Source: Alphaproteobacteria bacterium
GTDB lineage: Bacteria > Pseudomonadota > Alphaproteobacteria > UBA8366 > GCA-2717185
Assembly: GCA_012103325.1 (NCBI GenBank)
Contig: WLWY01000001.1
Span: forward strand, 1,634,986 to 1,698,985
Direction: 5' to 3'
DNA: 64,000 nt
In this document: in pieces, positions 47,163 to 56,536 of the stretch
Numbering within the stretch: the first letter of the stretch is position 1
How the letters are laid out: every line of letters begins with the position of its first letter
Notes under the pieces: generated by a model
The model's database searches: none
What the model was told of the DNA's origin: nothing
What the model saw: the letters and a program-made list of their open reading frames with translations, nothing else
Translations under genes and position numbers: made by a program

Positions 47163-48272
47163 ATGGCACACAAGGCGTTAAAACAAAAAAAGGAGGAAGA
47201 ACCCGTCGATCCCAAAAAGCAGGATCAATTGGAAGCGGACATGGATTCGATGCATGTCTTGCCCTTAAGCATTGTTCCCCTTCAAACACCCGGGTTGCGA
47301 CGGGCGCGATTGATCAAAAACGTCAGGCTGGAGAGCGTTGTCGAACTCTTCAATGATATTGGCGGCGGTAGCGGTCAAATCGATACGACAGAGCTCGCCA
47401 GTACGTTCGGATGGCCAAAGAGCGGTCAGCATCCCGACGAACGCATGATTGCCGCCTTAAGCGAATTGCATAGCTTCGATGTCTATTCGCTCAGAATCCA
47501 GCTTCGCAAACTCGGCATTCAGGTTGAGCAATCCAACAGGCTGAAGCTCTCGGAAAAGAAATGCCAGGAGCTGATGCAGTACATGAACGTGTTTACGTTG
47601 CCGCTGCTCCGGCAAATTTACGATAATGTCGAGTCAGGCGTCGACAATATGGATCAGCTCGTCAAGAAGTACAGTTCGCCGGACAAGCGCGAAGCGCTGG
47701 AAAACCTCAAGCTCATGGCCAACAAATTGCACATCGAGTTGCAGGAAGTACCTAATTTTATTGAAGAGTACGCCGATATTTACCTGTCGATCGCGTACGG
47801 AAAAGACTGCCTGAATTCCCTCATTCCACAGATTCTGTTGTTTGAAGAATCGATGGAAGAATTGAAAGAAAACTACGAGCTGCGAAACGACGTCCGTTTG
47901 ATGCGCAGTATCGATTTTATCAAAGACAGCATCACGGATGTGACAGCATCTGTCGTTAGTCGATTTGAGAGTTTCGACCGGTCCTCGGAATCCATGTGGG
48001 ACAACATCACGGCGGAATCGTTTACCCATGTGAAGAAATCGATCAGAAGTCACCACGTTTCCGTTGGCGCTATCCTGTGCGGCCTTTCGGTGAAGATGAA
48101 CGGTTGGCAGCATAATCTCTCTGCCGGGCGCGGCCTGGTGCGCCGCGCCGACTTCGTCCGTTCGGACATGATGCAAGGTATGGAAAAGATAAACCAGATC
48201 GAAGATATCGTGCAAAAGCAGCAGCAATCGGCGCCCACTTGGGAATCTTTCACGATCGAAAAAACCAGTTAG
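47163..48272 (+). CDS. Hypothetical protein, 369 residues
   Basis: No known domain is recognised. The first 25 residues are highly charged (HKALKQKKEEEPVDPKKQDQ), then a mainly helical protein follows. Notable stretches are PLQTPGLRRARLIKNVRLES, VELFNDIGGGSGQIDTTELA, SELHSFDVYSLRIQLRKLGI and a C-terminal helical pair NQIEDIVQKQQQS. No signal peptide or membrane helix. GAGAGGAAAA precedes the ATG. Its base composition is less GC-rich than neighbours. The LFNDIGGGSGQID sequence has the look of a conserved motif, possibly shared by alphaproteobacterial homologues. Function cannot be assigned. Confidence 0.75.
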   Translation: MAHKALKQKKEEEPVDPKKQDQLEADMDSMHVLPLSIVPLQTPGLRRARLIKNVRLESVVELFNDIGGGSGQIDTTELASTFGWPKSGQHPDERMIAALSELHSFDVYSLRIQLRKLGIQVEQSNRLKLSEKKCQELMQYMNVFTLPLLRQIYDNVESGVDNMDQLVKKYSSPDKREALENLKLMANKLHIELQEVPNFIEEYADIYLSIAYGKDCLNSLIPQILLFEESMEELKENYELRNDVRLMRSIDFIKDSITDVTASVVSRFESFDRSSESMWDNITAESFTHVKKSIRSHHVSVGAILCGLSVKMNGWQHNLSAGRGLVRRADFVRSDMMQGMEKINQIEDIVQKQQQSAPTWESFTIEKTS

Positions 48273-48325
48273 GCAGCCGCATCCTGCTCGCCGTTTCGCG
48301 ACGCCAATACTACTTTCATAACCGT

Positions 48326-49246
48326 TCAACGCAGCGCGCCGGCTCCCAATTCTGCCGCGATTTCGGCTGCGCGTGACCGGATTTCGGCAGTAAGGCGCGG
48401 AAGCATATCGTCCCGCGCCTTGACGGCTGGCGGATAGCCCTGTGCAGCGGCAATCGATAGCCAGGCGACGGCGCGCGCCTCGTCTACCGCAATGCCGCGG
48501 CCCAGCGCATACAGGGTTGCCAGCAGCATTTGGGCCGGCGGGTGGCCCTGCGCGGCGGCGGCGTGACACCAGCCGGCTGCTTTCTCCGGGTCGGGCGCGA
48601 CGCCGCGCCCATCGAGCAGCACTTCGCATAGCGCGTGCATGGCATCGGGAAGCGACGCCTGCGCGGCGCGAATGTAAAGGTCCACGGCGCCTTCCGGATC
48701 CGGCGGCCCGCCCCGGCCTTGGTCGAGCATGAGCGCCAGATTGAACATTGCGGCCGCATCTTTCTTATCCGCTGCGGCTCGATAGAGGCGGCGGGCCTCG
48801 GCCTCGTTCGGTTCTATGCCGTCGCCATTTTCATACAACAAGGCGAGCTGGAACTGTGCGTCGGCCAGTCCCCGATCCGCCGCGCGACGGAACCAGGCCG
48901 CTGCCTCTGTCTTATCCGCGCTATTGAAGAAGGACAGGCCGACAGCGTACTGCGCTTCGGCATTGCCTTGCTCCGCCGCGCGCCGGAACCAAGCGACCGC
49001 CTTGCCGGGATCCCGTGCCACACCCCGTCCTTGGCCGTACAGGAAGCCCAGGTGATATTGCGCTGGCGCATAACCGAGAGCCGCCGCTCGCGCAATCAGC
49101 GCTGCGCCGTCGACGCGGTGGCTTTCTTGAGTTGCCTCCGCAATCACCACCTCGCCACGCCGGTAAAGTGCTACGGCATCCTCGTCCGCTATAGCGGGAA
49201 GGCAGGAAACGAGCAGCGCGAGGAGCGCCGCTGCAGTACGTATCAT
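48326..49246 (-). CDS. Exported SEL1-repeat protein (306 residues)
   Basis: Signal peptide [21 protein letters not shown], then about seven SEL1 repeats, for example ALGYAPAQYHLGFLYGQGRG, EQGNAEAQYAVGLSFFNS and AQGHPPAQMLLATLYALGRG. SEL1 repeats are TPR-like scaffolds for protein contacts, here in the periplasm. The start is taken at MIRTAAALL; its ATG overlaps the stop of the second SEL1 gene (ATGA), so the pair is coupled. Partners are unknown. Confidence 0.85.
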   Translation of the reverse strand: MIRTAAALLALLVSCLPAIADEDAVALYRRGEVVIAEATQESHRVDGAALIARAAALGYAPAQYHLGFLYGQGRGVARDPGKAVAWFRRAAEQGNAEAQYAVGLSFFNSADKTEAAAWFRRAADRGLADAQFQLALLYENGDGIEPNEAEARRLYRAAADKKDAAAMFNLALMLDQGRGGPPDPEGAVDLYIRAAQASLPDAMHALCEVLLDGRGVAPDPEKAAGWCHAAAAQGHPPAQMLLATLYALGRGIAVDEARAVAWLSIAAAQGYPPAVKARDDMLPRLTAEIRSRAAEIAAELGAGALR

Positions 49247-49824
49247 TTGCGCGGCTTCCACGCCGCAACCCGGCGCTTGGCGTCCGCCAACGCGTCCGGT
49301 GTCAACTCGTCTTCGATCGCGCCAATGTTTTTTGCGGCAATATCGTGGGCATCGCCGCGCAGTCCCCGCGCCGCCAATGTGAGCCACTTCCAGGCTTCGA
49401 CGGGATTACGGGGAACCCCGGCGCCCATAAAATACATGGTGCCGAGATTGTTCTGCGCCCGGCTATGCCCCTGTGCCGCCGCCATGCCATGAAATTTCAG
49501 CGCGAATGCCAAATTGTGCGGAACGCCTGTACCGAGCTGGTAAAAGACACCCAGATTATACTGTGCCGACGCGATACCGGCCGCTGCGGCTTTCTCGTAC
49601 CAGCTTGCCGCTGCGCCGAGATCCTTGCCCGTGCCAAGGCCGTTTTCGAACATGACACCAAGCATGAACTGCGCATTTCCATTACCCGCCGCGGCGAGGG
49701 GGGTGAAGGTGGCGCGCGCTTCGGCAAAATCGCTTGCCTGTAGCGCCTGCATGCCATCATCGAATGGCGCGGCGGCGGCGGGAAATGCCAGGAGAAAAGC
49801 GAGTATCGCCAGCGGTCTCGTCAT
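49243..49824 (-). CDS. Exported SEL1-repeat protein (193 residues)
   Basis: Signal peptide [20 protein letters not shown], then SEL1 repeats [40 protein letters not shown] and [20 protein letters not shown], ending [20 protein letters not shown]. It resembles many small periplasmic SEL1 proteins of proteobacteria. It overlaps the pterin dehydratase stop (49821-49824) upstream and the larger SEL1 gene downstream, so all three form one operon, a likely chance association by function. Confidence 0.85.
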   Translation of the reverse strand: MTRPLAILAFLLAFPAAAAPFDDGMQALQASDFAEARATFTPLAAAGNGNAQFMLGVMFENGLGTGKDLGAAASWYEKAAAAGIASAQYNLGVFYQLGTGVPHNLAFALKFHGMAAAQGHSRAQNNLGTMYFMGAGVPRNPVEAWKWLTLAARGLRGDAHDIAAKNIGAIEDELTPDALADAKRRVAAWKPRK

Positions 49825-50117
49825 GTGCCCGTCGCTATACCGTCGATGAATTTGGCGAGGCGGATGTCGCGCTCACTGACGCCGCTGCAGTCATGTGTCG
49901 ACAGCGTAATATTCACGGTGCCATAGACATTGAACCATTCGGGATGATGGTCGAGCTTTTCCGCCTGTAGTGCGACTTGGGTCATGAACCCCCAGGCCGT
50001 GTTGAAATCCGGAAACTGGAAGGATTTTTCGATGGCATCGCGATCGGAGGCGTCGCGCCATCCGTTCAACTGTGTCAGCCCCGCGGCCCGGTCATCGGCG
50101 GAAAGTTTTTGAACCAT
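49821..50117 (-). CDS. phhB: 4a-hydroxytetrahydrobiopterin dehydratase (PCD family)
   Basis: 98 residues. The active-site motif is [20 protein letters not shown] followed by [13 protein letters not shown], giving the three conserved His. [20 protein letters not shown] is the helix before it. The enzyme regenerates the pterin cofactor of aromatic amino-acid hydroxylases or salvages oxidised pterins. No phenylalanine hydroxylase is in the window. It is the first gene of the operon with the two SEL1 genes. Confidence 0.92.
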   Translation of the reverse strand: MVQKLSADDRAAGLTQLNGWRDASDRDAIEKSFQFPDFNTAWGFMTQVALQAEKLDHHPEWFNVYGTVNITLSTHDCSGVSERDIRLAKFIDGIATGT

Positions 50118-50185
50118 TTTTCGACCCTTCGCACCCCCCGTTACTCTAGCGAACTGGATACCATAGCGCTATCGTTTGACCCGTC

Positions 50186-50593
50186 ATGAACGCAAAAATG
50201 CCACCTTCGCTCACCGATATCGAAACGCTTGCCAACGCGGCGTGGCGGGTGATTCCTGAACGGCTGCGGCGCTACGCGGCGGATGTCGTGATCCGCGTTG
50301 AAGATTTTCCCGACGACGAAATATGCCGCGATATGGAACTTGAAAGCTCGTTCGACCTTCTAGGGCTCTACCAGGGCGTCGCGCTCAATGAGCGCAGCGT
50401 CATGGATTCGGGTGGGACCGTAGATATGGTGTTCCTCTACCGTCGCCCGATTCTCGATTACTGGTGTGAGCATGAGGAGGATCTGGCGCATCTGGTGCGG
50501 CATGTGCTGATCCACGAGATCGGCCATCATTTCGGATTTTCAGATGCCGACATGGAAGCCTTGGAGCGGGAAGTGGGCGACATGGGCGACTAA
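50186..50593 (+). CDS. Zincin-like metallopeptidase family protein (DUF1025 type)
   Basis: 135 residues. The C-terminal HExxH motif is in LIHEIGHHFGFSDADMEALE, with extended HEIGHHFGFSD typical of the proteobacterial metallopeptidase family. EDFPDDEICRDMELESSFDL and LGLYQGVALNERSV precede it, and VFLYRRPILDYWCEHEEDL follows. No signal peptide. Substrates are unknown. It converges with the uracil-DNA glycosylase gene with 4 bp of overlap. Confidence 0.88.
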   Translation: MNAKMPPSLTDIETLANAAWRVIPERLRRYAADVVIRVEDFPDDEICRDMELESSFDLLGLYQGVALNERSVMDSGGTVDMVFLYRRPILDYWCEHEEDLAHLVRHVLIHEIGHHFGFSDADMEALEREVGDMGD

Positions 50594-51189
50594 ATCAGCG
50601 CCTGCACCCGAGGCCTCAGTTCTGGAATGACATCGGCTTCGAACCAGGGGTTCTTGCGCCGCCAGTGCAGATTGCGCCAGCTTGGGTGTGGCAGCGGTAG
50701 AAACCGCGGCCCATACTCGCGCCAGGCTTCTACGGTTGCGGTGAGCGTGCGCTTGCGGTTCTTGCCGAGATAGCGCGCCTGCGCGTACATGCCGACGAGT
50801 AGGACAAGCTCGATTCCGGGCAATTGTGCCATCACGGCGGCGTGCCAGGCGTCGGCGCATTCCGGGCGCGGCGGGTTGTCGCCGCCACGCGGGTCGACAC
50901 CGGGATAGCAGAACCCCATCGGCACGATGGCGATCCGGGAATCGTCGTAAAATGTCTCGGAGTCGACGGCGAGCCATTCGCGTAAGACGTCACCGCTCCG
51001 GTCGTTCCAGGGAATACCGCTTTCGTGAACGCGGGTTCCGGGCGCCTGTCCGATAATCAGGACCCGCGCGCTCTGCTGCGCCCGGACGACGGGCCGGGGT
51101 CCTAGAGGCAAATGTGCTTCGCACAACCGGCAGGCGCGGACTCGTTCGAGCAAGTCATCGAGGCTTTCGGTATTTGTCGGCGCGGCCAT
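50590..51189 (-). CDS. Uracil-DNA glycosylase family protein
   Basis: 199 residues. Motif 1 VLIIGQAPGTRVHESGIPWN and the final LPLPHPSWRNLHWRRKN match the UDG superfamily in the group related to family 4. A single CRLCEAHLP pair is present near residue 20 instead of the four Cys of Fe-S-containing family 4 enzymes, so cluster binding is doubtful. It would take part in base excision repair, or the activity may have changed. It is convergent with the metallopeptidase gene. Confidence 0.85.
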   Translation of the reverse strand: MAAPTNTESLDDLLERVRACRLCEAHLPLGPRPVVRAQQSARVLIIGQAPGTRVHESGIPWNDRSGDVLREWLAVDSETFYDDSRIAIVPMGFCYPGVDPRGGDNPPRPECADAWHAAVMAQLPGIELVLLVGMYAQARYLGKNRKRTLTATVEAWREYGPRFLPLPHPSWRNLHWRRKNPWFEADVIPELRPRVQALI

Positions 51190-51291
51190 GAGCGGATAGA
51201 TGGGGTATCGGCATGGGCAAGTTCAAGGTTCTAATTGCCCGTTCCAGTTCGTTCAGCTTAGGTTTGATGTGCGAACACTGATTTCGAAAGA

Positions 51292-52272
51292 ATGCCCATC
51301 ATGAATCCACGATACCCCCGTACTGCCGGCTGGCGCGACCATCCTCGCTATCCCGATCCGCTGATCGAAACGCTCGACGACCGGTTCGAACAATATCGGA
51401 TCTTCAGCGCCGCTGTAGAACGGCTCCATACGGGCTGTCGCTGGTCGGAAGGGCCGGTATGGTTCGGCGACGGGCGCTATCTGCTGTGGAGCGACATTCC
51501 CAACAACCGAATCCTGAAATGGGAGGAGGAAACGGGCAAGGTCAGCAGCTACCGCAAACCATCCGACTTCGCCAACGGCCACACGCGCGACCGGCAGGGC
51601 CGGCTAATCACCTGCGAGCATGGCGGGCGTCGGGTCACGCGGACCGAATATGACGGCTCGGTCACCGTGCTGATGGATAGCTGGCAAGGCAACAAGTTGA
51701 ACTCGCCGAACGATGTGGTTGTGAAGTCGGACGGCTCGGTCTGGTTCACCGATCCACCCTTCGGCATCCTTGGCAATTATGAAGGCCACAAGGCGGAGTC
51801 CGAGTCCCCGCAGGCGGTGTATCGGATCGATAGCGACACGAACGACATAACCGTGGTCACCGACGATGTGCTTGGCCCGAACGGTCTTTGCTTCTCGCCT
51901 GACGAAAGCATCCTCTACGTCGTCGAGTCGCGCGGTGTGCCGAACCGTAAGATCCTCGCCTACGATGTCGAGGCCGGCGGGCGCACGATAACGAACAAAC
52001 GAATCCATATCGACGCCGGCCCCGGCGGGACGCCGGACGGTATGCGCTGCGACATTGATGGCAATCTCTGGTGTGGCTGGGGCATGGGCAGCGAAGAACT
52101 GGACGGCGTGCTCGTTTTCGCCCCGGACGGCGCCAAGATCGGCCGCATCGCCCTGCCGGAACGCTGCGCCAATGTCTGCTTCGGCGGCCCGAAACGAAAC
52201 CGTCTCTTCATGGCCGCAAGCCAATCGCTCTACGCGCTTTACGTCAACACGCAGGGCGTCGCGGGCGGCTAG
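51292..52272 (+). CDS. SMP-30/gluconolactonase family protein
   Basis: 326-residue six-bladed beta propeller. Metal-contacting residues appear in GCRWSEGPVWFGDGRYLLWS, KLNSPNDVVVKSDGSVWFTD and GPNGLCFSPDESILYVVES, with GTPDGMRCDIDGNLWCGWG in the fifth blade. The family hydrolyses sugar lactones such as glucono-1,5-lactone; the full-length LRE form is common in sugar-acid pathways. No signal peptide. The first ATG at 51292 has weak upstream pairing; MNPRYPRTAG at 51301 is possible. Confidence 0.88.
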   Translation: MPIMNPRYPRTAGWRDHPRYPDPLIETLDDRFEQYRIFSAAVERLHTGCRWSEGPVWFGDGRYLLWSDIPNNRILKWEEETGKVSSYRKPSDFANGHTRDRQGRLITCEHGGRRVTRTEYDGSVTVLMDSWQGNKLNSPNDVVVKSDGSVWFTDPPFGILGNYEGHKAESESPQAVYRIDSDTNDITVVTDDVLGPNGLCFSPDESILYVVESRGVPNRKILAYDVEAGGRTITNKRIHIDAGPGGTPDGMRCDIDGNLWCGWGMGSEELDGVLVFAPDGAKIGRIALPERCANVCFGGPKRNRLFMAASQSLYALYVNTQGVAGG

Positions 52273-52275
52273 GCT

Positions 52276-55200
52276 CTATCGTGCGGCTTCTCCCGCGACC
52301 TGGATTGTCTCACGAAAATCCTCCGCCGCGTCGCGACGGCGGTCTAGCATTGTCTTGATTAACGATTGAATTTCATTCGTGACAATGCTTTTCAGCACGG
52401 CAATTTTACCCTGGACGGCGGAAAGCGATTCGGCGGCTCTTGCTTTGGCTGCGGCCGCCGCGTTCAAGTCTGTTTCCGCTTGATTTTTGACGATCAGAGC
52501 GGCATCCACGGCACTTTGCGCGGCGTTGACCACTTCCGGAGTGATCCCTGCCTTACCGTCGATCAGGTCCTGCTTCCAGGTCGTCAAATCTTTGGTCTTT
52601 TCATTGTGCACGGCGGTGGCCGACGCAAGGGCCGCCTGCATGTCTGAAACCAATTTTTTCGCGCTATCGTGATTGGTCGTTGCTTGGGCTGCCAAATGGG
52701 CTTTGTCTAGGTTTGAGAGGCGCGTCTTTTTCGCTGCGTCTAACTGTGAGAGCGCGTTTGCTAAGCCATGGACTTGCGTTTTCGCGCGTATCAGACAGTT
52801 CTCGCGATCTTCTGAAAGTTTTTTCAGATCACAAGTCGCCGATGGCGCCGCCAATGCAGTCGTCATTCCGTCAATTGCCTTTGGATCGCCGTTGGTCTCT
52901 TGCACCACGGTCAAGGCAATGTCGCGGCTTGGGTCGTTGGCGGGTAGGGTATTTCGCCATGCATCTCGGATTCTCGTGGGCAGTGCGCTGGTTGCCACTT
53001 GCGTCGTCAAGAAACTGAAATCCGCTTCGGTCCGCGCGAAATACCGCTCCTGTGCCCTGTCAAAGATCGCCCGGTACGCTTTGTCGGGACCGCCTTGCGC
53101 GGCAGTCGCTTTGTTTTCCTCCTGCAATTGCGCAAGCTCAATATCCTCGCCGTCTTTGAGGTTGTCAGTGGCTTTCCGACGTTCCAGATTGTGTTGACGA
53201 AGTAGATTCATATTTAAATTACCGCCGACGGAGAATAGCGCCAAGCTCTGTGCGCCCCGAATGATCGGTTCCGGATCGGCGGAAAAGCCTTTGGCGTACC
53301 AGTTTCCGATATCGTCTTTCACCAAAGCAAAATTGGTAATGCCGGAACCCGCCAACCGCACGCTGTTGATATTTTGCCAGAACTGCTTGTCGATTTCCTT
53401 CAGTGTATCGAGACGCTTTTTGTCCCCACTATTCGCCAAATACTTGCCGGCAAACGGAACCGAGCGTTTCATGTGCTCCCACAACATGTTTTCCCATGAG
53501 AGTCGCGGGTCGCTTTGCAGTCCCGTGGCTGCGTAGCTGGTGCGCAGATAGGCACTCGGCGGCCGGATGTAGACCATGCCGGACCGGTGCTCCAATGCGA
53601 TTTCAAGCGCGCGTTCGAGATAGCGTACGCGATCGGATTTGGGAAGGTCCTTCTTCTCCGGCGATTCGGTGTCTTCCTGCTCGCCATTTTCGCTTTCGGG
53701 AGTTTCATTCGTCTGTGTGTTCGATCCGACATTGGTTTCTGAAGAGGCGGCCTCGGCGTTTTCCTGATTCTTCGGCTCGGGCGCGTTCGGAATGGACGCT
53801 TCTTTCTCATCGACTAGGAGATTTTTCGTCTCAACTTCGGTGACCGGCGCTCCGCGTATGCCGGTTATACTTAGTTGAGTTTCGAATTCCTGCAATTCCT
53901 TTAGTACATTCTCTGTTAGTAGCTTGTTGTTCGCGCCTTGTGCCCTTGTCGCGGCAATCAGCTCGTAACGTAGTGCCGCGATCATCCGGTCCAGGACCTT
54001 GCGTTTATCGATTTTTCTGCCGTCGAACTGTTTGATTTTTGTACAATTAGGGCTGATACAGTTTGTGGAATTCTCAATATCATCAGTACGGATTTCGGGA
54101 AGAAGCTTCTGACCAAGCCCGACCTTGATTCCTTCCAGCTCTGACCTTACTGCAATTAAATCGCGCCCATCGTTGCGGTGCTCCTCTTTGCGCAGCAACT
54201 CGTCGGCTTGAACCAGTATAGAGTTTCCAATCGCCTGGAGTACAAGTATATAGGTCTCAATTTCTTCTCTTTTTTCGACACTGTTAAGTAGTTCTTCATT
54301 GTTAGCGATTTTTAGAACTTTTGCCGCAAAGCGAATTAGCGCCAGCGTTAACACTCGTTGTTCATCTTCCCAAGTTTTTGGTTCTCCGATCTGTTTATGA
54401 ACACGAATAGGATATTTCTTCCGAATATCTTTTTCCCAGCGACTGGCAAGGTATTGTTCAGTCAACGTTTCCAGGCCCCAAATAAGCCTACCACGATTAA
54501 AGCCTCCAACTCGATCTATCCTTTGCTCTTTAGCGTCGGGCTCATCAGCAATTCCTAATTGATCAAATTTGGTACTAGCTATTCGTGATGAAAAGTCTCC
54601 AGGGGCCTGATCCGGTTCGATAAGTGCAAATGAATCGGTCGGAATACCAGATTTTTGTGTCGTGTCTTGAGGGCTTTGTTCTTTTCTGATTATTCTAAAG
54701 CTTGGACCTCGGACTATGCCAAACCGACGGCGAGGGAATTTGGCGAGCTTTTCTAAGGCGAGCGGATGACCAAAAAAATCGCTTTCGACACGCTCGTTCG
54801 AACGAACCCAGCTGTTTGCTTGTTTTAGTAGATTGAGTGTTGAGCTAGGGTTTTCCGTTAAGACCCGCTTGAGTGCGTTATCGGCTAAGGAGTATTTTGC
54901 GTTATTCCAATTTGTGCCTCTCCAGAATGAGGGCCCTCCAGTTGCCGCTCTTTCAAGGTGGCTGCGCAGTGTGCCGGATATCACATCGGGAACGCTTTTC
55001 GTGTACATCACAATTTCTAGGCTACGGCTTTGTGTGAGTCTCGCAATCTGTTCTATCAAAGATATTTTTAGCCCTTCGACATTTTCCAGGTTTAGCGTCA
55101 GCACCAACTCGAGAGTTTCAACTGACTGCTCCCACAATTCCATTAGAAGATCACGTAATTCAATGTATGAGGCATTGGGAGCAGTATCGTAGTTGATAAA

Positions 55201-55698
55201 TAATGTGGTGAAGTCTGCTGTTTGGCGGAGATTTTCATAGGTGTTGGTAAGGGTATTTAGCTTTTCAACTTGCGTCGCCAATAAAGTTTCCTCACGACTC
55301 ATCCCCTCGCTAATTTGAGCGATGCTCTCGTTTTTTGAAAGTCCGCTTTGCAAGCAATGAGCCACCTCTTTTTCATCTTTGTAGAGGCCGAGAATTTCAT
55401 TGATTCGTATAGCGTGGAATTTTGTAAGCTTGCGGTTCTTATCATTGGGGCATTCCTTAATATACCCGTAGATCGATTTCGTGTGGTCATACTCGTCACT
55501 TGGGCCCCATTGAATTGTATCGCGTAGTTGTATCAACAATGGCTTGGCACCAATGGCCATAGAGGTGAGTTCCTGGACCTGTACTTGCTCCGCGTTGGCC
55601 AGTGGGCCTTTGTAGACGTCGACATCGACACGTAGGACGGCGCAGGCGCTTAGACCAAATGCGGCAGCGAGAGAGGTTAGGCGCGATGTTCTCGTCAT
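52276..55698 (-). CDS. Large putative lipoprotein, 1140 residues, function unknown
   Basis: The N-terminus MTRTSRLTSLAAAFGLSACAV is a lipoprotein signal with lipobox LSAC and modified Cys19. The body is not recognised. It contains helical stretches, a low-complexity acidic linker at about 635-690 (NAEAASSETNVGSNTQTNET and similar), a following conserved-looking block (RYLERALEIALEHRSGMVYI), and a C-terminal Ala-rich coiled coil from about 980 to 1110 (AAKKTRLSNLDKAHLAAQAT). The middle of the gene (about 54.0-55.5 kb) is much more AT-rich than the window. Its ATG overlaps the stop of the 238-residue lipoprotein (ATGA), so they form one coupled unit. Confidence 0.75.
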   Translation of the reverse strand: MTRTSRLTSLAAAFGLSACAVLRVDVDVYKGPLANAEQVQVQELTSMAIGAKPLLIQLRDTIQWGPSDEYDHTKSIYGYIKECPNDKNRKLTKFHAIRINEILGLYKDEKEVAHCLQSGLSKNESIAQISEGMSREETLLATQVEKLNTLTNTYENLRQTADFTTLFINYDTAPNASYIELRDLLMELWEQSVETLELVLTLNLENVEGLKISLIEQIARLTQSRSLEIVMYTKSVPDVISGTLRSHLERAATGGPSFWRGTNWNNAKYSLADNALKRVLTENPSSTLNLLKQANSWVRSNERVESDFFGHPLALEKLAKFPRRRFGIVRGPSFRIIRKEQSPQDTTQKSGIPTDSFALIEPDQAPGDFSSRIASTKFDQLGIADEPDAKEQRIDRVGGFNRGRLIWGLETLTEQYLASRWEKDIRKKYPIRVHKQIGEPKTWEDEQRVLTLALIRFAAKVLKIANNEELLNSVEKREEIETYILVLQAIGNSILVQADELLRKEEHRNDGRDLIAVRSELEGIKVGLGQKLLPEIRTDDIENSTNCISPNCTKIKQFDGRKIDKRKVLDRMIAALRYELIAATRAQGANNKLLTENVLKELQEFETQLSITGIRGAPVTEVETKNLLVDEKEASIPNAPEPKNQENAEAASSETNVGSNTQTNETPESENGEQEDTESPEKKDLPKSDRVRYLERALEIALEHRSGMVYIRPPSAYLRTSYAATGLQSDPRLSWENMLWEHMKRSVPFAGKYLANSGDKKRLDTLKEIDKQFWQNINSVRLAGSGITNFALVKDDIGNWYAKGFSADPEPIIRGAQSLALFSVGGNLNMNLLRQHNLERRKATDNLKDGEDIELAQLQEENKATAAQGGPDKAYRAIFDRAQERYFARTEADFSFLTTQVATSALPTRIRDAWRNTLPANDPSRDIALTVVQETNGDPKAIDGMTTALAAPSATCDLKKLSEDRENCLIRAKTQVHGLANALSQLDAAKKTRLSNLDKAHLAAQATTNHDSAKKLVSDMQAALASATAVHNEKTKDLTTWKQDLIDGKAGITPEVVNAAQSAVDAALIVKNQAETDLNAAAAAKARAAESLSAVQGKIAVLKSIVTNEIQSLIKTMLDRRRDAAEDFRETIQVAGEAAR

Positions 55699-56411
55699 CT
55701 GGCCGCTCCCTTCGCTTGTTCATCTAGCGTCGCGATGCGTTTCTGCTCTTCGCTGATGATTTCCAGGGCCTGGAACAGATCGCGTTGCAGCGTCTTGTCG
55801 CCCGTGCCGCCCTGGGTTGCGGCAGCAACCGCGCCGAGGGCTTCGTTGATTGCATTGAAATAGGATTCGGGGCTGGAGCCCATCGCGATGGCCAGTCTGT
55901 AGTTGCCTGGCGACTCGCGAAATCCCTCTGGGCCGAACACGACAAGCTTTCGTCCTTTTGTGATCGACGTCTTCAGCGACTCTGCTTTCTTGAATTCGAG
56001 CTCGCCATCCATGTTGAAGGATATGCTAGTGCCGAGAGCGTCCGCGAATTCCGCCGGGACCCAGCCGCTGGCGAAATTGGCGACGCTGATGAAGCTGGAT
56101 TGACCGTGCACGCGGACACGATAGACCGAGGGTGGCAGCTGTTCTTGCGGGTCGAAGACTCCCAAATAATAGGTCTGCTGGATTTCGCTAGTGGGTGCCT
56201 GTGCTCCCAAGGCCGTGAGGCCGACGAGCAGACCGGCTGTTTCTTCCGTCGATCCGCAAGCGGCTAATCCGGCCAGTGCTGCTGCGAGAAATAAGTGTCT
56301 CCGCACAACTCGGCGCACCGCCGTGCCGGTGCTTAAGATTGTACGCCATATCAATTGCGTTCGCCGCTCCGTGGAATTTTCACGGCGCTCCCTCGCATGG
56401 ACATTGTCCAT
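55695..56411 (-). CDS. Putative lipoprotein, 238 residues, partner of the large lipoprotein
   Basis: ATG 56411 is fixed by GGGGAGG 5 nt upstream. An unusually long basic N-region (about 38 residues, ERRENSTERRTQLIWR) precedes the hydrophobic core HLFLAAALAGLAACG with lipobox LAAC and Cys52. After the signal, a probable beta-rich domain reads EIQQTYYLGVFDPQEQLPPS, VYRVRVHGQSSFISVANFAS and YRLAIAMGSSPESYFNAINE; the C-terminus is helical (EIISEEQKRIATLDEQ). No known family is recognised. It is the first gene of the two-gene operon and has a good promoter. Confidence 0.72.
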   Translation of the reverse strand: MDNVHARERRENSTERRTQLIWRTILSTGTAVRRVVRRHLFLAAALAGLAACGSTEETAGLLVGLTALGAQAPTSEIQQTYYLGVFDPQEQLPPSVYRVRVHGQSSFISVANFASGWVPAEFADALGTSISFNMDGELEFKKAESLKTSITKGRKLVVFGPEGFRESPGNYRLAIAMGSSPESYFNAINEALGAVAAATQGGTGDKTLQRDLFQALEIISEEQKRIATLDEQAKGAAR

Positions 56412-56452
56412 GGCTGCCTCCCCATATGCATTTTTTTATATCTATTGAGGAA

Positions 56453-56481
56453 ATATTACGATCATAAGGAGTTAAAATCAA
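56453..56481 (-). promoter_or_regulatory. Promoter of the two-lipoprotein operon
   Basis: On the minus strand TTGATT (56481-56476) and TAATAT (56458-56453) are separated by exactly 17 bp. Transcription would start near 56446, about 35 nt before the ATG, and the leader holds GGGGAGG. The surrounding 100 bp are very AT-rich. Confidence 0.55.
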
Positions 56482-56536
56482 TAGTTAGTAATGGCGTAGT
56501 ATAATACCGTAAAAGTAGATGTTTGGGTTAGGCTGT

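Noticed and set aside
49243..50117. Pterin dehydratase plus SEL1 genes as a functional system
   Set aside because: Overlaps show one operon, but no phenylalanine hydroxylase or other pterin enzyme is near and SEL1 proteins are generic; no shared role can be claimed.
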